From assembly GCA_023428085.1 (NCBI GenBank), contig JAEYZK010000251.1, positions 1 to 19,299 of the forward strand: DNA of 19,299 nt. The letters run 5' to 3'. Position 1 is the first letter of the stretch, and each line of letters starts with the position of its first letter. Source of the DNA: Pseudomonadota bacterium (lineage in GTDB: Bacteria > Myxococcota > Myxococcia > Myxococcales > Anaeromyxobacteraceae). Positions 15,420 to 19,299 of the stretch are shown here, in pieces. The notes under the pieces were generated by a model. The model was not told the origin of the DNA. It made no database searches and saw nothing but the letters and a program-made list of their open reading frames with translations. Made by a program: the position numbers and the translations under genes.

Positions 15420-17102
15420 ATGTCAGACCACCGTGCAATCAATTGGATCGTGCGCGCCGTCCCCGTCCACGTCCCGATCGCCCGCGAGCCGCCCGCCGCG
15501 TACGGCGACGGCCTCGCGCCGCCTGCGCTCGAGCTCCGGCCGTACACGCGGTCGGAGCTCTGGGAGCGGTTCCGGGGCGGCGAGCGCGAGGCGGACGATT
15601 GCGAGCGCTGGCTCGCCACGGCCGCCCGCGCGCGGGCTGCGCTCGACCTCGCCATCGCCGAAGGGCTCGCTGCGCTGCGTGCGGGGAATCGGCTCGCCGC
15701 GCTCGGGTTCCACCTCGAGGACTACGCGCGGGAGGTCCTGGGGATCGGGGAGCGGACCGCGCTCGATCTCGTCCGGCTCGCGCGCGAGCTGCGCCGCCGG
15801 CCGCTCCTGCGGGCGGCGGTGCGGGCGGGCGAGGTCGGGTTCCGGGCGGCGCAGGTCGTGCTCCCGGTGGCGGTGGGCGAGGCCGAGCCGCTCTGGACGG
15901 AGCTCGCGTCGCGCGAGACCGTGCGCGCGCTCGAGCGGCGGGTCGCGGCCGCGCGGAGCGGCGCCGAGGTGGAGGAGGAGTGGGGTCGGGTCGAGCTCCG
16001 CTGCAAGCCCGAGGAGCGCGAGGTCATCGACGCGGCGCTGGAGGTCGCCGGGCGAGAGCTGCCGGGGTCGCGCAGGTTCGAGCAGCTCGAGGCGATGGCT
16101 GCGGAGTACCTGGCCGAGTTCCCGGAGCCGGCCGACCGGCTACGGGAGGGGACCGACGGTCTCTTCCGCAGCCCGCGGAGCGCCGCGCGCCAGGACCGCC
16201 GCGAGGCGGAGCTCGAGGTCGAGACGGACCGATGGGCGATGCTCCCGCTGGTGCGGGGCGCCGCCGCGCCGGAGCTGGAGCTCGAGACGAGCGCGACCGC
16301 GGCCGAGGTGGACGCCCGCCTGCGGGACCTCGCGCGCCTGCAGCGCCGCTGGGACGAGATCGTCGGGTACTGCGCGCACATCGTCCGGGCGAGCCGCATC
16401 TACCAGCTCCTCGGGTTCGCGAACTTCGGCCAGTACGTCAGGGAGAGGCTCGGGCTCCCGGTGCGCGCCGTCGAGCAGCGCGCCGCGCTCGAGGCGCGCA
16501 TCTGGGAGAGCCCGGCGCTGCGGGAGGCCCGGGCGCGGGGGCTGTCGTACGAGAAGCTGCGCGCGCTGTCCCGCCTCCCGGAGAAGGAGCTGGCCGCCGC
16601 CGTCGAGCGGGCGCGCGGCGCGACGTGCATCGCGCTCCGGCGCGCGCTCGCCGAGCGGGACGAAGCGCAGATGCGTGCAGCCGGGAAGCTGGCCGGGCTG
16701 GCGCCGAAGCGCGTCGCGAGCCTCGTCGCCGCGGCGATCCGCGCCGTCCGGGCGCGCCTGGGCCGGCCCGTCCCCGCGGGGACGTGCCTCGCCATCGTCG
16801 CCGCGCATTTCCTGACGGTCTGGGGCATGCCGACTGCGCCGAAGACCGTCTCCCAGCGCATCCGCGAGCGGGACCTCGGGATGTGCACCGTGCCCGGGTG
16901 CAGCCACCGCGCGACCGACGCGCACCACCTCGTCTACCGCTCGCACGGCGGGGACCTCATCGATCCCGCGAACCAGACCGCCGTCTGCGAGTTCCATCAC
17001 CATGCGTGCATCCACGCCGGGTACCTGCGCGTGTACGGACAGGCGCCGGACGGGCTCACGTGGATGCGGGGACGGGAGGTGTTCCGGGGCGGGGCGGAGT
17101 GA
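15420..17102 (+). CDS. HNH endonuclease domain protein (DUF222-like body)
   Basis: The 560-residue protein ends in an HNH nuclease domain: C489 and C494 (CTVPGC), D500-H502-H503 (DAHH), N518, and C523 with HHH at 526-528 and H532. Two CxxC-like pairs probably bind zinc and the His-Asn-His set cuts DNA. The long helical Arg/Ala/Glu-rich body (about 30-480) resembles the DUF222 part of similar proteins in actinobacteria and myxobacteria, which often occur in many copies; their function is unsettled (mobile-element, repair or defence nuclease). ATG 15420 is the likeliest start but has no good Shine-Dalgarno; a GTG at 15449 is an alternative. The gene ends 12 bp before the 3' end of tRNA-Lys. Codon use is like the core genome, so any transfer is old or from a relative. 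Confidence 0.88.
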   Translation: MSDHRAINWIVRAVPVHVPIAREPPAAYGDGLAPPALELRPYTRSELWERFRGGEREADDCERWLATAARARAALDLAIAEGLAALRAGNRLAALGFHLEDYAREVLGIGERTALDLVRLARELRRRPLLRAAVRAGEVGFRAAQVVLPVAVGEAEPLWTELASRETVRALERRVAAARSGAEVEEEWGRVELRCKPEEREVIDAALEVAGRELPGSRRFEQLEAMAAEYLAEFPEPADRLREGTDGLFRSPRSAARQDRREAELEVETDRWAMLPLVRGAAAPELELETSATAAEVDARLRDLARLQRRWDEIVGYCAHIVRASRIYQLLGFANFGQYVRERLGLPVRAVEQRAALEARIWESPALREARARGLSYEKLRALSRLPEKELAAAVERARGATCIALRRALAERDEAQMRAAGKLAGLAPKRVASLVAAAIRAVRARLGRPVPAGTCLAIVAAHFLTVWGMPTAPKTVSQRIRERDLGMCTVPGCSHRATDAHHLVYRSHGGDLIDPANQTAVCEFHHHACIHAGYLRVYGQAPDGLTWMRGREVFRGGAE

Positions 17103-17114
17103 CGAGGTGACTGA

Positions 17115-17186
17115 TGGGGCGCCCGGGGCTCGAACCCGGAACCTACGGCTTAAAAGGCCGCAGCTCTACCATTGAGCTAGCACCCC
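17115..17186 (-). tRNA. tRNA-Lys (anticodon UUU)
   Basis: On the minus strand the acceptor GGGGTGC pairs with GCGCCCC (one G-U). The D-arm is GCTCAATGGTAGAGC, the anticodon stem GCGGC/GCCGT closes the loop CTTTTAA (anticodon TTT), and the T-arm CCGGG/CCCGG holds TTCGAGC. The discriminator is A and CCA is not encoded. The HNH nuclease gene ends next to its 3' end. Confidence 0.95.
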
Positions 17187-17249
17187 GACGACGGGCCCTT
17201 CTTATCAGGATCCGGCCCGGTCCGCCGCTCGGCCGCGTCCGGGGCGGCG

Positions 17250-17882
17250 TCACCCCTCGAGCCCTGCGGCGATCCGCGCGCGGAGTTCGGGCAGGGACGC
17301 GTCGCCCTGGAACAGCATGGCGCGCATGCCGACGCCCTCGGCGCCGGCCACGTTCTCGGGCCGGTCGTCCACGAACAGCGCCTCCTCGGGGGCGACGCGG
17401 AGCTGCGCGAGGGCGGTCCGGTAGATCGCGGGCTCGGGCTTGAGCGTGCCGAGCTCCCACGAGATCACGAGCGCGTCGAAGTACCGGGTCACGTCACGCT
17501 GGGCGCGAACGCGGTCGATCACCTCGGGCCCGCAGTTGGAGAGCATCGCGGTCTTGCGCCCGTCCGTCCGGAACCGGGCGGCGAGATCCCAGACCTCCTC
17601 GCGGTACTGGGTCCACGACTCGGCGTCGAGGGCGCCGAGGCGGGCGCGGGCGGCGTCGCGCTCCGCGGCGGGGAGGGCAGAGCCCGCGTCGCGGAGGACG
17701 TCGTCCCAGTACCGCCGCGCGCTCCCGGAGCGGTCGAACTCCGGCCGGTGCGCCCAGTAGGCGGCCTGGAAGGCGGGGAGGGGGACGGCGGCGGTGTCGG
17801 CCATGCGCTGGACCAGCGCGGGGGGCTGGGAGCGGACGAGCACCTCGCCGAGATCGAGGACGAGCGCGCGGAGCCTGGGCAT
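17250..17882 (-). CDS. HAD-superfamily hydrolase (HAD-IA, YihX-like)
   Basis: The 210-residue protein has all HAD motifs: motif I DLGEVL at 10-15 (nucleophile D10; the usual second Asp is replaced by Gly, as in YihX-type and haloacid dehalogenase-like members), motif II S115 in MLSNCGPE, motif III K148 in LKPEPAIY and motif IV DD at 172-173 in FVDDRPEN. The helical cap lies at about 18-100. It is cytoplasmic; known relatives dephosphorylate small sugar phosphates such as glucose-1-phosphate, but the substrate is not known here. The ATG follows gagagg at a good distance. No partner gene is adjacent: tRNA-Lys lies downstream and a repeat-bearing spacer upstream. Confidence 0.92.
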   Translation of the reverse strand: MPRLRALVLDLGEVLVRSQPPALVQRMADTAAVPLPAFQAAYWAHRPEFDRSGSARRYWDDVLRDAGSALPAAERDAARARLGALDAESWTQYREEVWDLAARFRTDGRKTAMLSNCGPEVIDRVRAQRDVTRYFDALVISWELGTLKPEPAIYRTALAQLRVAPEEALFVDDRPENVAGAEGVGMRAMLFQGDASLPELRARIAAGLEG

Positions 17883-17984
17883 GCCCCTCTCTACAACGCG
17901 CGTGGAGCCGCCGCACGGATGGATTTCGTACGGGGCATGCCGCCCCGCCCCAGCGGCGGAGCCGCCGGGGCCGCAGCCTTCGGG

Positions 17985-18008
17985 CGGGGGACGCATTCGC
18001 GTCCCCCG
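17985..18008. repeat. Perfect 10-bp hairpin
   Basis: cgggggacgc (17985-17994) and gcgtcccccg (17999-18008) are exact inverted copies around a 4-base loop (attc). There is no T-tract, so it is not an intrinsic terminator. It lies upstream of both divergent genes. Confidence 0.65.
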
Positions 18009-18085
18009 GATGCTGCGCGGGGCCCTGAGCCGTGCGCGCCGCACCGCGGCTGCGCGCGGCTGCCCCGTTCCCATGTCCCGCTCAG

Positions 18086-18125
18086 CCTGAGCGTAGGGCC
18101 CGCGCAGCGGGCCCGGAGTCGAAGG
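18086..18125 (-). repeat. REP-like palindromic repeat, copy C
   Basis: Read on the minus strand: ccttcgactcc, then an 8-bp stem gggcccgc/gcgggccc with loop tgc, then tacgctcagg. Nearly identical to copy B in opposite orientation. Confidence 0.75.
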
Positions 18126-18199
18126 CCGCCCCTCCCCCAGCTTCGCGGGGGCCCCCACCCCGTTCCCGATTCACGATCGACCGTCTAGGATCGGCCCCC

Positions 18200-18961
18200 A
18201 TGGAGGCGCGGCCCACCCTCGAGCTGGAGACGCCGGAGCGCGTGGCGGTGACGCTCGAGCTCGCGGGGCTCGGGGCGCGGGCGTTCGCGTGGCTCGCCGA
18301 CGCGGGCTGCATCGTCCTGCTCTGGCTGACGGTGCTCGTCGCCTACTCCGTCTCCGGCGACCTCCTCCGCGAGGTCCAGGCGCTCGGCTGGCTGGGCCAG
18401 CTCGCGGCCCTGGTCTCGGTCTTCCTGGCGGGCTGGGGCTGGGACGTCCTCTGGGAGACCCTCGGCGGCGGGCGGACGCCGGGGAAGCGGCTCGCGGGGA
18501 TCCGCGTGGTGCGCGAGGACGGCGGGCCGCCGGGCGTCGTCGAGTCGCTGGTGCGCAACCTCCTCCGCGCGGTGGAGCTGCCGCTCGCCTACGCCCCGGG
18601 CATCCTCGCGGTGGCGCTCGGTCCGCGGCAGCAGCGGCTCGGCGATCTCGTCGCGGGCACGCTCGTCGTCCGCCAGAAACGGTTCGACCTCTCGCGGTAC
18701 GAGCTCGCGGCGGAGGGCACGGCCGCGCGCGCGCGCTTCCCGCAGCTCCGCGCGCGGGCGCTCGCACTGGGCGCGGACGAGTACGAGCGGACGGTGGGGT
18801 TCCTCCTGCGCCGGCCGGAGCTCGATCCCGCGGCGCGGCACCGGGTGGCGGCGCGGCTGGCGCGCGCGCTGGCGCTGCGCGCCGGGGTGGAGCCGCCGGC
18901 GGACGGCGACGCCGAACCCTTCCTCGAGGCGCTCGTCGCGCAGGCGGCGGAGGGCCGGTGA
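18200..18961 (+). CDS. RDD family membrane protein
   Basis: The 253-residue protein has the RDD-domain signature: R27 and D34 in the first segment (ARAFAWLADAG), GGRTPGKRLAGIRVV at 90-104 and LGDLVAGTLVV at 148-158. Membrane segments lie at about 28-50, 62-84 and 122-141. The C-terminal ~90 residues are a soluble Ala/Arg/Leu-rich helical tail. The function of RDD proteins is poorly known; some have been linked to ion transport. The ATG follows a weak agga, and the longer upstream open frame runs through repeat DNA and is not used. Its TGA overlaps the GTG of the SpoIIM-like gene, so the two are translationally coupled, a pairing common in bacterial clusters that also contain MoxR-type ATPases and DUF58 proteins; those would be expected further right. 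Confidence 0.92.
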   Translation: MEARPTLELETPERVAVTLELAGLGARAFAWLADAGCIVLLWLTVLVAYSVSGDLLREVQALGWLGQLAALVSVFLAGWGWDVLWETLGGGRTPGKRLAGIRVVREDGGPPGVVESLVRNLLRAVELPLAYAPGILAVALGPRQQRLGDLVAGTLVVRQKRFDLSRYELAAEGTAARARFPQLRARALALGADEYERTVGFLLRRPELDPAARHRVAARLARALALRAGVEPPADGDAEPFLEALVAQAAEGR

Positions 18962-19299
18962 ACGCGCCGCGGAGCGTCGCGGCCTTCGTCCGCGCGCGGC
19001 GTCCGGCGTGGGAGCGGCTCGGCGCCCTCGCGGCGCGGGCCGCCGGCGGGCGGCTCCCGCTCGCCGAGGTCGAGGAGCTCGACCGGCTGTACCGGCGCGC
19101 GGCGGCGGACCTCGCGCTGGCGCGGAGCCGCTTCGCAGGCTCGGACGCGGAGGGCTACCTCTCGGAGCTCGTCGCCGCGACGTACCGCGCGCTGTACCGC
19201 CCGCGCGCGCGCGGGGCGGCGTTCGCGGCGCTCGTGCGCACGGAGATCCCCGCCGCGGCGCGCCGGCGCCTCCGCGAGCTGACGCTCGCGGCGCTCCTC
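18958..19299 (+). CDS. SpoIIM-family (stage II sporulation protein M-like) membrane protein, 5' part
   Basis: A GTG overlapping the RDD stop (GTGA) opens a frame that runs to the window end without a stop, giving 114 residues. The N-terminal pattern FVRARRPAWERLG, then ELDRLYRRAAADLALARSR and YLSELVAATYRALYR, is the typical start of SpoIIM-like proteins, whose membrane helices lie further on and are not in view. In non-sporulating bacteria the family is of unknown function and sits with RDD, MoxR and DUF58 genes. The strong G/C third-position bias confirms coding. The last residues in view (LRELTLAALL) may lead into the first membrane helix. Confidence 0.85.
   Translation, partial: MNAPRSVAAFVRARRPAWERLGALAARAAGGRLPLAEVEELDRLYRRAAADLALARSRFAGSDAEGYLSELVAATYRALYRPRARGAAFAALVRTEIPAAARRRLRELTLAALL

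Larger units (their letters stand above)
17883..18199. other. 317-bp divergent intergenic region with hairpins
   Basis: No gene is credible in this spacer between the divergent HAD and RDD genes. It holds a 10-bp perfect hairpin at 17985-18008 and REP-like copy C at 18086-18125. No clear sigma-70 promoter is seen for either gene. The weak agga before ATG 18200 is the only ribosome binding site. Confidence 0.7.

Overview
The window reads as chromosomal DNA of a very GC-rich, respiratory delta-proteobacterium/myxobacterium. A 30-heme c-type cytochrome, strong G/C third-position codon use, a hybrid sensor kinase and an HNH endonuclease with a DUF222-like body together suggest an Anaeromyxobacter-like member of the Myxococcota. 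This taxonomic call is inference; no marker gene is present.

Layout. (1) Positions 1-2756 are an accessory segment with visibly lower GC and looser codon use. It holds the 3' part of a large unrecognised, possibly defence-related gene and a small orphan gene. It stops at the 3' end of tRNA-Glu(UUC) (2757-2829, minus), and an 11-bp copy of the tRNA 3' end lies 66 bp inside it, as expected of an integrated element. (2) 2830-4967 hold two separately terminated minus-strand genes: a fatty acid hydroxylase/sterol desaturase family membrane enzyme and cysteine synthase (cysK). The cysK promoter carries a palindromic operator-like site. (3) 5142-11528 is the most interesting block: three plus-strand genes packed head to tail. 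They are an inner-membrane iron-sulfur/FAD/NAD(P)-binding protein with a multi-histidine membrane domain (frameshifted near 6092), a periplasmic 30-heme cytochrome, and a predicted outer-membrane beta-barrel. Together they look like a complete route for electrons from cytoplasm to cell surface. A small disordered protein follows. (4) 11818-15205 is a minus-strand unit: a membrane hybrid histidine kinase, a metallo-beta-lactamase-fold hydrolase and a possible 40-residue ORF. (5) 15420-17186 carry an HNH endonuclease gene and tRNA-Lys(UUU). (6) 17250-19299 carry a HAD-family hydrolase (minus), a 317-bp spacer with a repeat and hairpins, and an RDD membrane protein overlapping the start of a SpoIIM-family gene that runs off the window.

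A small palindromic repeat (5' ccttcgactcc, GC stem-loop, then t(a/c)cgctcagg) occurs three times, always between genes (2964, 3890 and 18086).

How the genes may work together: the 5142-11528 genes form a plausible extracellular electron transfer or metal/humic reduction system (inference). The kinase and hydrolase probably share a transcript. The cysteine synthase has its own regulated promoter and terminator. RDD-SpoIIM is a conserved pair seen in many bacteria.
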